NCBI GenBank assembly: GCA_027021785.1
Contig: JALUTR010000154.1
Coordinates: 1 to 47,847 of the forward strand
Direction: 5' to 3'
Origin: Fidelibacterota bacterium
GTDB taxonomy: Bacteria; Fidelibacterota; Marinisomatia; Marinisomatales; JAADGP01
Length of the DNA stretch: 47,847 bases
A program made the position numbers and the translations under genes. The stretch's first letter is position 1, and every line of letters starts with the position of its first letter. Shown here in pieces: positions 33,972-43,091 of this stretch. Under the pieces are notes generated by a model, which had not been told where the DNA came from, did not search any database, and was given only the letters and a program-made list of their open reading frames with translations.

Positions 33972-34724
33972 ATGAAAAAAAGTTACCTGTTTCTATCCTG
34001 GTTAATGGTATTTCTGATAATCGCCCCCGCCTGGTCCCAGTCTCCAAAGGAGATCGTCCGCAAAGCCAACGATTTGCTACGCGGCGAAAGCAGCGTTTCC
34101 GAGGGTACTCTGACGGTTGTCAAACCCACCTGGACGCGTCAAATTTCGACCAAAATGTGGATGCTGGAGCCGGACTATGCCCTGATCCTGGTTACCGCGC
34201 CGGCCAAGGAAAAGGGCACGGTGACCCTGAAGCGCAAAAACGAACTCTGGAACTGGATCCCGGCCGTTCGGCGGGTAATCAAGATTCCACCTTCAATGAT
34301 GCTGCAACCCTGGATGGGGTCCGACTTCAGCAACGACGACCTGGTGCGGCAGTCTTCGATTGTGGATGATTACGAACATAAACTGACGGGGGAAGAGGAA
34401 ATCGGGGGCTACAGTTGTTACAAAATCGAGTTGACACCCAAACCCGAAGCGGGGGTGGTGTGGGGAAAAATCATTATGTGGGTATCCAAACAGGGTTATT
34501 TTGAATTAAAAACCGATTTTTATGATGAAGACGGCACCTTGATCAAAACCCTGATCGGCAGCGAAATAAAAACGATGGGCGGCCGCACACTCCCCACCCA
34601 CTGGGAAATGATTGCCGTAAACAAACCGGGGCACAAAACCGTGTTGGATTACCGCTCGATCAAGTTCAACGTGCCGCTTGAGCCTTCTTTTTTCTCATTG
34701 CAAAACATGAAACGCGTACGGTAG
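33972..34724 (+). CDS. LolA-like outer membrane lipoprotein-sorting family protein
   Basis: This 251-residue protein starts with a signal peptide (MKKSYLFLSWLMVFLIIAPAW). The mature part shows the single-domain LolA/LolB-like half-barrel pattern annotated as outer membrane lipoprotein-sorting protein. Landmarks are LTVVKPTWTRQISTKMWM, the MGSDFSNDDLV segment typical of this subgroup, and KQGYFELKTDFYDEDG. I chose the ATG at 33972; upstream codons lack a signal peptide layout. It sits 15 bp before two FtsX-type permeases, so it may be the periplasmic carrier of a LolCDE-like transporter. It follows the CadC-like repressor, suggesting metal-dependent control. Confidence 0.85.
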   Translation: MKKSYLFLSWLMVFLIIAPAWSQSPKEIVRKANDLLRGESSVSEGTLTVVKPTWTRQISTKMWMLEPDYALILVTAPAKEKGTVTLKRKNELWNWIPAVRRVIKIPPSMMLQPWMGSDFSNDDLVRQSSIVDDYEHKLTGEEEIGGYSCYKIELTPKPEAGVVWGKIIMWVSKQGYFELKTDFYDEDGTLIKTLIGSEIKTMGGRTLPTHWEMIAVNKPGHKTVLDYRSIKFNVPLEPSFFSLQNMKRVR

Positions 34725-34739
34725 AGAGGAAACGGGACC

Positions 34740-35954
34740 ATGTATCTGACTTTAAGCTGGCGCAATCTGTGGCGTAACAAAAAGCGGACGCTGATTGCCG
34801 CCGCTTCCGTGTTTCTGGCCGTATTGGTGGCCGTGGTCATGCGTTCAATGCAAATCGGATCTTACGCTTACATGATCAGTTCGTCGGTAAAATTTTACAC
34901 CGGCTACATGCAGGTACAGGGAAACGGCTACTGGGAAAACCGGTCACTGAACAACAGCATTACGCTGAGCGAAAAACAGCGGGCGGAGATCGCTCAAATT
35001 CCCCACGTCACTTCGGTCGTGCCCCGGTTGGAGGCGTTTTCGCTGGTCTCCTTCGGGAGGGTGACCAAAGTCGCGCAGGTAACCGGTGTTGATCCGGCGA
35101 CGGAAAACAACATGACCGAATTGAAGAAAAGACTGGTACAGGGACGTTACCTGACGGAAAGTCCCGGGGGTGTTCTGATCGCCCAGGGGTTGGCCGATTT
35201 GCTGCACGTCAGCGTAGGTGACAGTGTCGTGCTCTACGGACAGGGCTATCACGGCGTCATCGCCGCGGCGATGCTGCCGGTGGCCGGCATTGTCAAGTTT
35301 CCGATTGCGCGGATGAACAACACGATGGTTTTCCTGACGCTGACCAACGCCCAGGATATCTATTCAACGGATGGTCGAATTACCTCGCTGGCCGTCATGC
35401 TGGACGATGTCCGGAACCAAACCGATGTTTTTAACGCTTTACGTTCCCTGGTGTGCGACCGCTATACCCTCATGACCTGGGAAGAAATGATGCCTGATCT
35501 GGTCCAGGGGATTGCCCTGGATAACGCCAGCGGATTAATCATGCTGATCATTCTTTACCTCGTCATCGCTTTCGGTGTTTTCGGAACCGTTATGATGATG
35601 ACCACGGAGCGCGCCAAGGAGTTCGGCGTTTTAATTTCGGTGGGAATGAAAAGAAAACGCCTCATCTGGGTCACCACCCTGGAAACTATCTTCCTGGCTT
35701 TTTTGGGGGCGGTCTCCGGCGCCGTGGTCAGCCTGGCGGTAATCACCTATTTCCATTATCACCCGATTCCCATTACCGGCAGCGCGGCATCGATGTTTGA
35801 GTTGCTGGGTGTGCGACCGATTTTCTATTTCAGCACCGATCCGGGTCTGCTCATTAACCAGGCCCTCGTCGTTTTGTTAATCACGTTGGCAACGGCTTTG
35901 TATCCCCTTTTCTTTATTAAAAGGCTACAACCGGTGCAGGCCATGCACGGTTAA
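34740..35954 (+). CDS. FtsX/LolCE-like ABC transporter permease (first copy)
   Basis: This 404-residue inner membrane protein has the MacB-PCD/FtsX architecture: an N-terminal helix after LTLSWRNLWRNKKRT, a large periplasmic domain (about residues 45-265), and three C-terminal helices. MMMTTERAKEFGVLISVGMK is the FtsX coupling-helix signature. It resembles LolC/LolE and other permeases of the type VII ABC group, which mechanically extract lipoproteins or drive periplasmic work without pumping through the membrane. It pairs with the next permease (15-bp gap) and the LolD-like ATPase. Function in this cluster is inferred. Confidence 0.9.
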   Translation: MYLTLSWRNLWRNKKRTLIAAASVFLAVLVAVVMRSMQIGSYAYMISSSVKFYTGYMQVQGNGYWENRSLNNSITLSEKQRAEIAQIPHVTSVVPRLEAFSLVSFGRVTKVAQVTGVDPATENNMTELKKRLVQGRYLTESPGGVLIAQGLADLLHVSVGDSVVLYGQGYHGVIAAAMLPVAGIVKFPIARMNNTMVFLTLTNAQDIYSTDGRITSLAVMLDDVRNQTDVFNALRSLVCDRYTLMTWEEMMPDLVQGIALDNASGLIMLIILYLVIAFGVFGTVMMMTTERAKEFGVLISVGMKRKRLIWVTTLETIFLAFLGAVSGAVVSLAVITYFHYHPIPITGSAASMFELLGVRPIFYFSTDPGLLINQALVVLLITLATALYPLFFIKRLQPVQAMHG

Positions 35955-35969
35955 TCAAGGAATAATCAG

Positions 35970-37187
35970 ATGATACTATCACTCGCCTGGAAAAATATCT
36001 GGAGAAATAAGAAACGCAGTCTCATCATCATTGTTGCCACGGCTCTGGGGTTGTGGGGGAGCCTCTTGTCCGGCGCAATCTGGATGGGTTGGGGAGAGTC
36101 GATGGTCGACACGGCCATCAGCCGTGACTTAGCGCATATCCAGATTCACAAGCCCGGGTACGCGCAGAATAAGGAAATCATAAATTACATTCCCGACGGA
36201 TTTCAAATTCTGAAAGAGACACAGAACCTGCCGGGCATCGCGGCCGTTTCCGGGCGCACACTGGTTGAAGGCATGGCCGCTTCCCCCACCTCGACCTTCG
36301 GTGTCAAGATCGTTGGTATTGTTCCCGCACAGGCCAAAACCGTAACGGACATTTATAAGCGTCTCATCGAAGGCGAATATTTCCCTGACGGCGGAGGGCG
36401 GAACCCGGTTGTTATCGGCCGCAAACTGGCCGACCGGCTGGGTTTGAAGCTGCACTCCAAAATCGTTCTGAGTTTTCAGGACCTGGATGGTTCGCTTAAT
36501 TATGCGGCCGGTAAAATTGTGGGAATTTACAAGACGGAATCCTCGCTGTTTGACCAATCGAATGTTTTTATGCGGCAGGCCGATCTGTTCCGTCTTTTGA
36601 ACACGAAGCCGCTCATCCACGAAATCGCCATCCGGGCCGAGTCCGCACGGATCATGCCCCAGGTGTATGCCGCGGTGAAAGCAAATTATCCGCAACTGGC
36701 CGTACACTCCTGGAAAGAACTGGCGCCGGAAGTCGCCTATACTTCCGCCGCAATGGAGGCTTTCACCTATATATTTATCGGCATCATCCTGTTCGCGCTG
36801 CTGTTCGGGATCACGAACACCATGTTGATGGCGGTAATCGAACGCTTCCGTGAGCTGGGAGTGCTGATCGCCGTGGGGATGAAAAAGGGACGGGTTTTTA
36901 CCATGATCCTGCTGGAGACGATTCTGCTGTCCATCACCGGTGGGGTGGCGGGAATCGTAATCGGCGCTATTTCCATTGTCTATCTTGCTCACGCGGGAAT
37001 CGATCTTACCGCACTTGCTTCCGGCATGGAAACTTTTGGCGCGAGCACTGTGCTCCGTCCCTTTCTGCCGCTGGATATGTATATCGCCCTGCCGATCATG
37101 ATCGTAATAACCGCCTCCCTTTCGGCCGTGTTACCGGCCTGGAAAGTCATTCACATTCAACCGTCCGAGGCAATCAGGACGTATTAG
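35970..37187 (+). CDS. FtsX/LolCE-like ABC transporter permease (second copy)
   Basis: This 405-residue protein has the same layout as its neighbour. It starts ILSLAWKNIWRNKKRS with helix 1, has a periplasmic domain of about 220 residues, and then three helices containing VIERFRELGVLIAVGMKKG. The C-terminal PAWKVIHIQPSEAIRTY is typical of LolC/E and MacB-like permeases. The two permeases probably form a heterodimer, as LolC and LolE do. The 129 bp after it, before the ATPase gene, contain no gene. Confidence 0.9.
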   Translation: MILSLAWKNIWRNKKRSLIIIVATALGLWGSLLSGAIWMGWGESMVDTAISRDLAHIQIHKPGYAQNKEIINYIPDGFQILKETQNLPGIAAVSGRTLVEGMAASPTSTFGVKIVGIVPAQAKTVTDIYKRLIEGEYFPDGGGRNPVVIGRKLADRLGLKLHSKIVLSFQDLDGSLNYAAGKIVGIYKTESSLFDQSNVFMRQADLFRLLNTKPLIHEIAIRAESARIMPQVYAAVKANYPQLAVHSWKELAPEVAYTSAAMEAFTYIFIGIILFALLFGITNTMLMAVIERFRELGVLIAVGMKKGRVFTMILLETILLSITGGVAGIVIGAISIVYLAHAGIDLTALASGMETFGASTVLRPFLPLDMYIALPIMIVITASLSAVLPAWKVIHIQPSEAIRTY

Positions 37188-37316
37188 GAAAATGTCGATG
37201 TATTACGCAAAGGCAAATTCACTGTTTGTGGGGAAGTTAAATGAATCAGCCTCGATTCCGACAAACCGGATGCGCGGAAAACACAAATATTGTTCTACAA
37301 TTCGGAGAATACCAAA

Positions 37317-38024
37317 ATGTCATTGATTGAACTTCACGATCTCTGCAAAACCTACAACACGGCCGCCGTTCCGGTACGGGCCGTCAGGAATGTAAGTCTG
37401 CAAATTGAAAAACAGGAATTCACCGCCATCGTCGGTCCTTCCGGTTCCGGTAAGACGACCCTCCTGAACCTCATCGGCGGGCTGGATAAACCGACCGGCG
37501 GCAGCATATTTGTCGAAGGGAAAGATATCGCGACCCTGAAGGCCAATGATCTGATTGATTTCCGGTTGCACCATATCGGTTTTGTCTTCCAGGCCTACAA
37601 TTTAATTCCGGTTTTTACGGCCAAAGAGAACGTGGAATTCATTATGTTGTTGCAGGGTGTTTCCAAGGCAAAAAGAGAACAACGGGCGCTGGAATTACTG
37701 GAATCGGTCGGATTGGGTGATAGGGTGAACAGCTTTCCGACGCAATTATCCGGCGGTCAACAGCAACGGGTGGCGGTGGCGCGCGCGCTGGCGTCGCGCC
37801 CATCCTTCGTACTGGCCGATGAGCCAACCGCCAACCTGGATTCCCATACGGCTGGAGCCCTGCTGGACATGATGGCGCAACTAAACCGGGAATTCGAAAT
37901 GACGTTTATTTTTTCCACGCACGATCCGCGCGTCATCAAACGCGCCCACCGCGTGGTCACCCTGGAAGACGGCGCCGTTAAGTCCGATATCAGGCAAAAT
38001 GAAGCCGCGGAAGGAACGGAATGA
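37317..38024 (+). CDS. LolD-like ABC transporter ATP-binding protein
   Basis: This 235-residue ATPase has Walker A GPSGSGKTTLL, the signature LSGGQQQRVAVARAL and Walker B FVLADEPTANLD, with the H-loop FSTHDPRV. It matches the LolD/MacB-type subfamily that energises FtsX-type permeases. I chose the ATG at 37317, after a GGAGA ribosome binding site; an earlier ATG adds nine unrelated residues. It is separated from the permeases by 129 bp and overlaps the next gene's start as ATGA. Confidence 0.93.
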   Translation: MSLIELHDLCKTYNTAAVPVRAVRNVSLQIEKQEFTAIVGPSGSGKTTLLNLIGGLDKPTGGSIFVEGKDIATLKANDLIDFRLHHIGFVFQAYNLIPVFTAKENVEFIMLLQGVSKAKREQRALELLESVGLGDRVNSFPTQLSGGQQQRVAVARALASRPSFVLADEPTANLDSHTAGALLDMMAQLNREFEMTFIFSTHDPRVIKRAHRVVTLEDGAVKSDIRQNEAAEGTE

Positions 38025-38500
38025 GATCTTTCAGCTTCTGGAGTATGTGGCTCCTGATTGTTAGTATCTACATAGCAGTATTTGGCCTGGTACTCGCTTT
38101 TTTTAACCAATCGCAGCTAATGGATTTTATCTTTAATCGTCAAATCAACCCTGTCTTTTGGCCCGGCGCCGGAATTCCGGAAAAGGCAGCGCTTTTCCAG
38201 GCCTGGATTTACGGAGTCCTGGGCGCAACAGTACTGGGCTGGGGAATCCTTATGGCGTTCCTTGTTTATTATCCTTTCAAAGCGCGTGAAAAATGGGCCT
38301 GGAACAGCCTGGCCGTAAGTATCACGGTTTGGTTTATTGCCGACACAACCATATCCTCTTTTTACAGCGCGACATTCAACGTTGTATTCAATACTATTTT
38401 GTTACTGTTGGTAGTCGTACCGCTCCTGTTCACACGCAAATATTTTTATCATACACCTAAAACACTACCCGATAGTCAGGAGGGGAATAAACCGGCTTGA
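38021..38500 (+). CDS. Four-helix membrane protein of unknown function
   Basis: This 159-residue protein has four predicted membrane helices (about residues 5-28, 60-85, 95-115, 118-140) separated by short loops, and a polar C-terminus. Its start overlaps the LolD-like stop as ATGA, so translation is coupled and it may be a subunit or accessory of the transporter. I do not recognise a family, and there are no obvious metal ligands. Confidence 0.75.
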   Translation: MRSFSFWSMWLLIVSIYIAVFGLVLAFFNQSQLMDFIFNRQINPVFWPGAGIPEKAALFQAWIYGVLGATVLGWGILMAFLVYYPFKAREKWAWNSLAVSITVWFIADTTISSFYSATFNVVFNTILLLLVVVPLLFTRKYFYHTPKTLPDSQEGNKPA

Positions 38501-38977
38501 CGCAACACCGCAGGGAATCAGACGAACGACTCAATTTTTATTTATGAAAGCGTTAATTGTTATAAGCCCGGTTTGTAGACAGGCCAAAATTGATAAAGCC
38601 TTAAACGTGGATACAGACACAGAATTTAAAGCGTGAAACGTAAGAATATTCCGCCTAAGGCGCATAGACATATGAACTCACACTTAACAAAACCACGGAA
38701 TACTTCATCAGCGATTTACACATTGAAAATGTCTTTGGGGCCAATAGAATCGGGATGTCGCCCTAAAGAGTGGAAATTTAAATACGGGTTTACCCATAGG
38801 GCTCCTTTCAACCCCTTCAGGGTCGGGGGATATGTTCGTTTTTACCAATCGGTTTCACCGGTGGTTACTCATATTTGTCCCTTTCAGGGATGTTTGCGAT
38901 CAGAAATAAAATTTTATGGCCTTACTGGAATCTATAAACGGAAAACACAATGAGTATTCGGTAAGAACTATTTTCTA
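38501..38977. other. Gene-free stretch with a repeat-like block
   Basis: A 106-residue open frame at 38633-38953 looks spurious: it has no ribosome binding site and consists of Pro/Arg/Cys-rich text from a repeat. The block about 38781-38910 contains CCCCTTCAGGGTCGGGGG, CGGTTTCACCGGTGG and CCCTTTCAGGGA, self-complementary words that recall dispersed intergenic repeats of FCB genomes. Confidence 0.45.
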
Positions 38978-40177
38978 ATGAAATCCCTACGTTACATAGC
39001 CTATTCCATATTGCTGCTTCTCATCCTGCTTCACCCGGCCGCGGCACAGCTTTCTTCTTTCGATGTAAACGGATACGCGAAATATCTTATCAGTTCTGCA
39101 AAATATCCTTTTACGGATGAACAATTAACCGACCAGTTATTGCACGCCCGGATCAATACCCGCTGGTATCCTTCACCGGCGCTTACGGCGGCATTGGAGA
39201 TCCGGTTCCGGGGGTTTTACGGCGAATCGGTTGAGAAAATACCGGATTTTACGAAACGGATTAAGAGTCGGCACGAATACACGCAGTTGGACAACTTCCT
39301 CTGGGATACCAAAAAATCGGTGGGTTATGCCCAGATCGATCGTTTGTGGGTGGATTACAATCGGGGGAACCTGGAAGCCACGGTAGGCCGTCAACGTATC
39401 GCCTGGGGCACGGCCTTTGTCTGGAACGTGATTGACCTGTTCAACCCACAGTCAATCCTGGATTTCGATTACGAAGAGAGACCCGGCGCGGACGCGGTGC
39501 GGATTCAATATTATACCGGCGCGGTTTCCAAGGTCGAGTTTTCCGTCAGACCCGGTAAGAATGGAAATACAACCGCCGCCGGTTTGTTGTCCGTCAATGC
39601 CCGGGGGTACGACTTTTACGGAATTGCCGGAGTGCGGAAACAACGCTGGGTTGTGGGCGGCGCCTGGGCCGGAGACGTACACCAAGCCGGGTTTCGGGGA
39701 GAATTTCTCGTCAGCGCCGCACCTGCTAAAAACGCCCCGGAAATCATTCCCGATTTATCCCGGTACGGAACTTCCTTCTTCGAATACGACAAACCAACGG
39801 TCAGTGTCGTAATCTCGGCGGATTATACCTTCGCCAATTCATTTTACATTCAGACGGAAGTGCTGTACAACAGCATCGGCAAAACCGAAAATGCGGGCGT
39901 ATTTTACACGGAAGCCTTACAGGCGGACTTGCTCTCCCCTTCCCGCTGGTCGCTTTTCCAGGAATTGGCCTACAACCTGACGCCCTTAATCAGGATCGAT
40001 CTGTTCGGAATATTTAATCCCGATGACAAATCCTCCGTCATCGCGCCTTACCTGACCTGGTCGGTCAAAACCGACCTAGACCTGGCGCTGATCGGGTTTT
40101 TATCCTCCGGCAAACAATACACGGAATACGGAGATTACGGGAATTCGGGCTTTTTGCGAATGACGTATTCGTTCTGA
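38978..40177 (+). CDS. Outer membrane beta-barrel protein linked to the Lol-like cluster
   Basis: This 399-residue protein has a signal peptide (YSILLLLILLHPAAAQ) and a mature part made of alternating beta strands with aromatic girdle residues. It ends in LRMTYSF, a C-terminal Phe typical of BAM-assembled barrels. GRQRIAWGTAFVWNVIDLFN near the first third resembles barrels of the DUF1302/alginate-export-like type found beside LolA-like and FtsX permease genes. I infer it is the outer membrane partner of the LolA/LolCDE-like system. Cargo is unknown. Confidence 0.8.
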   Translation: MKSLRYIAYSILLLLILLHPAAAQLSSFDVNGYAKYLISSAKYPFTDEQLTDQLLHARINTRWYPSPALTAALEIRFRGFYGESVEKIPDFTKRIKSRHEYTQLDNFLWDTKKSVGYAQIDRLWVDYNRGNLEATVGRQRIAWGTAFVWNVIDLFNPQSILDFDYEERPGADAVRIQYYTGAVSKVEFSVRPGKNGNTTAAGLLSVNARGYDFYGIAGVRKQRWVVGGAWAGDVHQAGFRGEFLVSAAPAKNAPEIIPDLSRYGTSFFEYDKPTVSVVISADYTFANSFYIQTEVLYNSIGKTENAGVFYTEALQADLLSPSRWSLFQELAYNLTPLIRIDLFGIFNPDDKSSVIAPYLTWSVKTDLDLALIGFLSSGKQYTEYGDYGNSGFLRMTYSF

Positions 40178-40492
40178 AAAGATTTATTCGGGGAATATGT
40201 TTGAATGCGACAAAAAAATTCTAATTGCCATCGAACATTGATCAATCCCGCTGTACTTCGTTACGGGGTTGTTCGTTGTTCCTTGTTGGATATTCGGGGA
40301 ACCGATGCGTAATGGAGTGGCCGAGTAATCTTTCAATTTGGGGGAAGATGTTTGTACGACATGTTTATTACCCTTTCTGAAGGGATACACTGATTGATTT
40401 TGACTGGTTTTAATAGAAGATTATTCCGCGGATCGCATGGGGATCGGTCCCCGGTTTGATCTTTGGATAACAAACAAGGTGAAAGAAAGAAA
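40178..40492. other. Intergenic region before the second ATPase
   Basis: I see no gene, operator matching TGAACA-N2-TGTTCA, or strong hairpin in these 315 bp. An AAGGTGA ribosome binding site at 40477-40483 serves the ATPase gene. Confidence 0.5.
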
Positions 40493-42388
40493 ATGAAAAA
40501 TCACGAACAGGAAGAAATTTTCGAGGGGAAATGGTACGCCCACCCGCCCATGCGAAACGCCTTAATCGCCGGTTTGCTGACCGGGACAGCCCTGGGGATC
40601 GGGTATTTGGGGTACATTTCCTCCGCAACGGAGATCGCGATCTATATCGTGGCCATTATTCTCGGAGGTTACCACTGGACCCGGGAAGGAATCGAGGAAC
40701 TGATCGAAGAGCGGGAAATCGGGATCGAAATGCTGATGATCGCCGCCACTGTCGGTTCGGCCATATTGGGCATGTGGGATGAAGCGGCTTTCCTGGTAGT
40801 CCTGTACGGGGCTGCCGAGGGACTGGAGGAATACACCTATGCCAAGACCCGGCATTCCATTCGTGAATTGCTTGACCTGGCCCCGAAGGAAGCGCGGGTT
40901 TTAAGGGACGGCCGGGAAACAATCATACCGGCGGAAGAAATCCAGGTAGGCGACATTTTCGTCGTCCGGCCGGGGGAATCGCTTCCCACCGATGGTGTGA
41001 TTGTAAAAGGTAAATCCAGCATTGATGAAGCGCCGGTCACCGGCGAATCAATTCCGGTGGAGAAAAAAGAGGGGATGAAGGTATTTGCCGCGACGATGAA
41101 CCAGGAGGGCGCCCTGGAGATTGAAGCCACGGCAACTTTTGAGAACAACACCTTGTCGAAAATGATTCACATGGTGGAAGAGGCACAGGAGCAAAAAGGG
41201 AAAGCCCAGTTGTTTATCGAGCGTTTCGGACGGAAATATTCACCCGCGGTTTTGCTGAGCGCGTTGCTTATGATCGTTATCCCGGCGCTGCTGGGTATTT
41301 CCGTATCGTTCTGGGCTACCCGGGCAGTGGTATTTCTGGTCGCTGCCGCTCCCTGTGCGTTGGTCATGTCCACACCGGTGGCAATCACCACCGGCATCGG
41401 CCGGGCCGGACGAACGGGAGTGCTCATCAAAGGAGGCATCCATCTTGAAAACCTGGGGAAAATCAAGGTGGTGGCTTTCGACAAGACCGGCACCCTGACC
41501 AGGGGGCAACCGGTGGTGACCGATATTATCGCCCTGGAGGGCGCGGAAACCGACGTTCTGCGACTGGCTCACGGCGTGGAACGCTTCTCCGAACACCCGC
41601 TGGCCAGGGCCATTGTCCGCAAAGCCCGGGAGGCCGGGATTGAGAGTCCGGAAGCGACCGACTTCAGCGCTCTCACCGGTTCCGGCGCCAGGGCAACGAT
41701 CGGGGGAAAGACGATCTATGTGGGGAAACAAAGCCTGTTTCAGGAATTCGGGCAGGATGTTCAATCCATAAGCCGGATCGGGGAACTGCGGCGCGGAGGC
41801 AAAACTATTATCATTGTGGGTACCAGGGAGTCCATTTCCGGAATACTGGCCATCCGCGATGAAATCCGGCCCCAAGCCCGGACGGTAATCGAACAACTCC
41901 ACAACATGGGCATAAAGGTCGCCATGCTCACCGGTGACAACGAAACCACCGCCAGGGCCATCGCCGACGAACTTAACCTGGACGAAGTGCGGGCCGATCT
42001 GAAACCCGGGGACAAGATCAACGCCGTGGTGGAACTGGAACAAAAATACGGCGCCGTGGCCATGGTGGGTGACGGCATTAACGACGCGCCGGCCCTGGCG
42101 CGCGCCACCGTGGGAATCGCCATGGGAACGGCCGGCACCGATGCCGCGATCGAGGCCGCCGACACGGCCCTGATGGCCGATGATCTTACCAAGGTCCCCT
42201 TTGCCCTCAAACTCGGCCAACGGGCAAAAACAATCAGTCTCCAGAATGTGATTTTTTCATTGCTGATACTGGCGGTTCTGATTCCGACGGCGCTCATGGG
42301 AATGATGACCGTCGCCATGGCCGTCTTCTTTCATGAGTCCTCCGAACTGTTAGCCGTGGCCAACGGTCTGCGGGTTGGCCGGGGATGA
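40493..42388 (+). CDS. P1B-type metal-transporting ATPase without HMA domain
   Basis: This 631-residue heavy-metal ATPase lacks an N-terminal metal-binding domain. The membrane metal site is APC (A286-P287-C288) in AAAPCALVMSTPVAIT, the phosphorylated Asp is D330 in DKTGTLTRG, GDGINDAPALA is intact, and helix 8 has HESSE (H614). APC plus HESSE differs from the SPC/HEGST of the other ATPase in this window, so the two pumps likely prefer different ions. The start is the ATG at 40493, with a good ribosome binding site; a TTG ten codons upstream is rejected. Confidence 0.93.
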   Translation: MKNHEQEEIFEGKWYAHPPMRNALIAGLLTGTALGIGYLGYISSATEIAIYIVAIILGGYHWTREGIEELIEEREIGIEMLMIAATVGSAILGMWDEAAFLVVLYGAAEGLEEYTYAKTRHSIRELLDLAPKEARVLRDGRETIIPAEEIQVGDIFVVRPGESLPTDGVIVKGKSSIDEAPVTGESIPVEKKEGMKVFAATMNQEGALEIEATATFENNTLSKMIHMVEEAQEQKGKAQLFIERFGRKYSPAVLLSALLMIVIPALLGISVSFWATRAVVFLVAAAPCALVMSTPVAITTGIGRAGRTGVLIKGGIHLENLGKIKVVAFDKTGTLTRGQPVVTDIIALEGAETDVLRLAHGVERFSEHPLARAIVRKAREAGIESPEATDFSALTGSGARATIGGKTIYVGKQSLFQEFGQDVQSISRIGELRRGGKTIIIVGTRESISGILAIRDEIRPQARTVIEQLHNMGIKVAMLTGDNETTARAIADELNLDEVRADLKPGDKINAVVELEQKYGAVAMVGDGINDAPALARATVGIAMGTAGTDAAIEAADTALMADDLTKVPFALKLGQRAKTISLQNVIFSLLILAVLIPTALMGMMTVAMAVFFHESSELLAVANGLRVGRG

Positions 42389-42461
42389 GATGCAATGCAC
42401 CGTCGCGGATTTCCGACTTGTCATTAACCAAAAACATTCAGGATAGATGAAAGGAGGGATC

Positions 42462-43091
42462 GTGTTTTACGAAACTGTTTTTGTGGTTGTTTTATTTCTG
42501 ATTTATTTAACGCTCTGGGAACTGAAACGAAGGCGCCAGAAAAAAGTCACCGGCGTCGATCCGGAAGTTTTTGACCGGTCATCCGATCCGTTGCAACAAT
42601 ACATGGCAAAATTCAGCAAATTCATGACCGGTTACATCGTATTGCTGATCATTTTCCACGCCGCCGGAGTCCGGTTTTATTCCCTGTTCACGCGTTTCCC
42701 ATTGCTCGACAATTTCCAGACCGACCTTTTCGGCTTGGTCGTTGGTTTGACCGGGTTGGTTCTTTGTGCCGTCGCCCAAAGAACGATGGGAAACGCCTGG
42801 CGGGTCGGGATCGACGAAGAAACAAAAACCGCCCTGATTACGACCGGAATATTCAGGTACGTTCGGAATCCGACTTATGCGGGACTGATGCTTTTGACAC
42901 TGGGCGTGTGGTTGATCTGGCCCACGTGGACCATGGCTTTATTCGCAATTATGTTTTACTTATTCCTTGAAATACAGGTGCGGTGTGAAGAACGGTTTTT
43001 GCTGAAAATTCACGGGGATAAATACCGGGCTTATTGTTCCCGGACAGGACGGTATTTTATTCGGCGGGGCAATAGGAATCGGAACCGCTGA
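42462..43091 (+). CDS. Isoprenylcysteine carboxyl methyltransferase (ICMT/PEMT) family membrane protein
   Basis: This 209-residue integral membrane protein has four to five helices and the ICMT/PEMT SAM-binding region: GIFRYVRNPTYAGLML (RxPxYxG), then EIQVRCEERFLLKIHG and YRAYCSRTGRYF. Bacterial members methylate lipids or unknown small substrates; many sit near metal ATPases. I place the start at the GTG 42462, because AAGGAGGG lies directly before it; an ATG at 42447 in the same frame is possible but overlaps that ribosome binding site. It follows the second ATPase by 73 bp. Confidence 0.85.
   Translation: MFYETVFVVVLFLIYLTLWELKRRRQKKVTGVDPEVFDRSSDPLQQYMAKFSKFMTGYIVLLIIFHAAGVRFYSLFTRFPLLDNFQTDLFGLVVGLTGLVLCAVAQRTMGNAWRVGIDEETKTALITTGIFRYVRNPTYAGLMLLTLGVWLIWPTWTMALFAIMFYLFLEIQVRCEERFLLKIHGDKYRAYCSRTGRYFIRRGNRNRNR

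Noticed and set aside
36129-36992. Long antisense open frame (287 codons) opposite the second permease
   Set aside because: It runs against a clear FtsX-type gene; its composition (His/Gly/Gln rich) is what the reverse complement of that gene would give.
38633-38953. 106-residue open frame after the four-helix protein
   Set aside because: No ribosome binding site, Pro/Arg/Cys-rich repeat-derived sequence, and overlap with a palindromic repeat block.
41240-42220. Long antisense open frame (326 codons) opposite the second P1B ATPase
   Set aside because: The ATPase on the plus strand has all its catalytic motifs; the antisense frame has no recognisable domain.
18310-43091. Genomic island boundaries such as attachment sites or a tRNA insertion point for the metal region
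   Set aside because: I found no integrase, transposase, tRNA or flanking direct repeat, so transfer of the whole block is not supported by the sequence.
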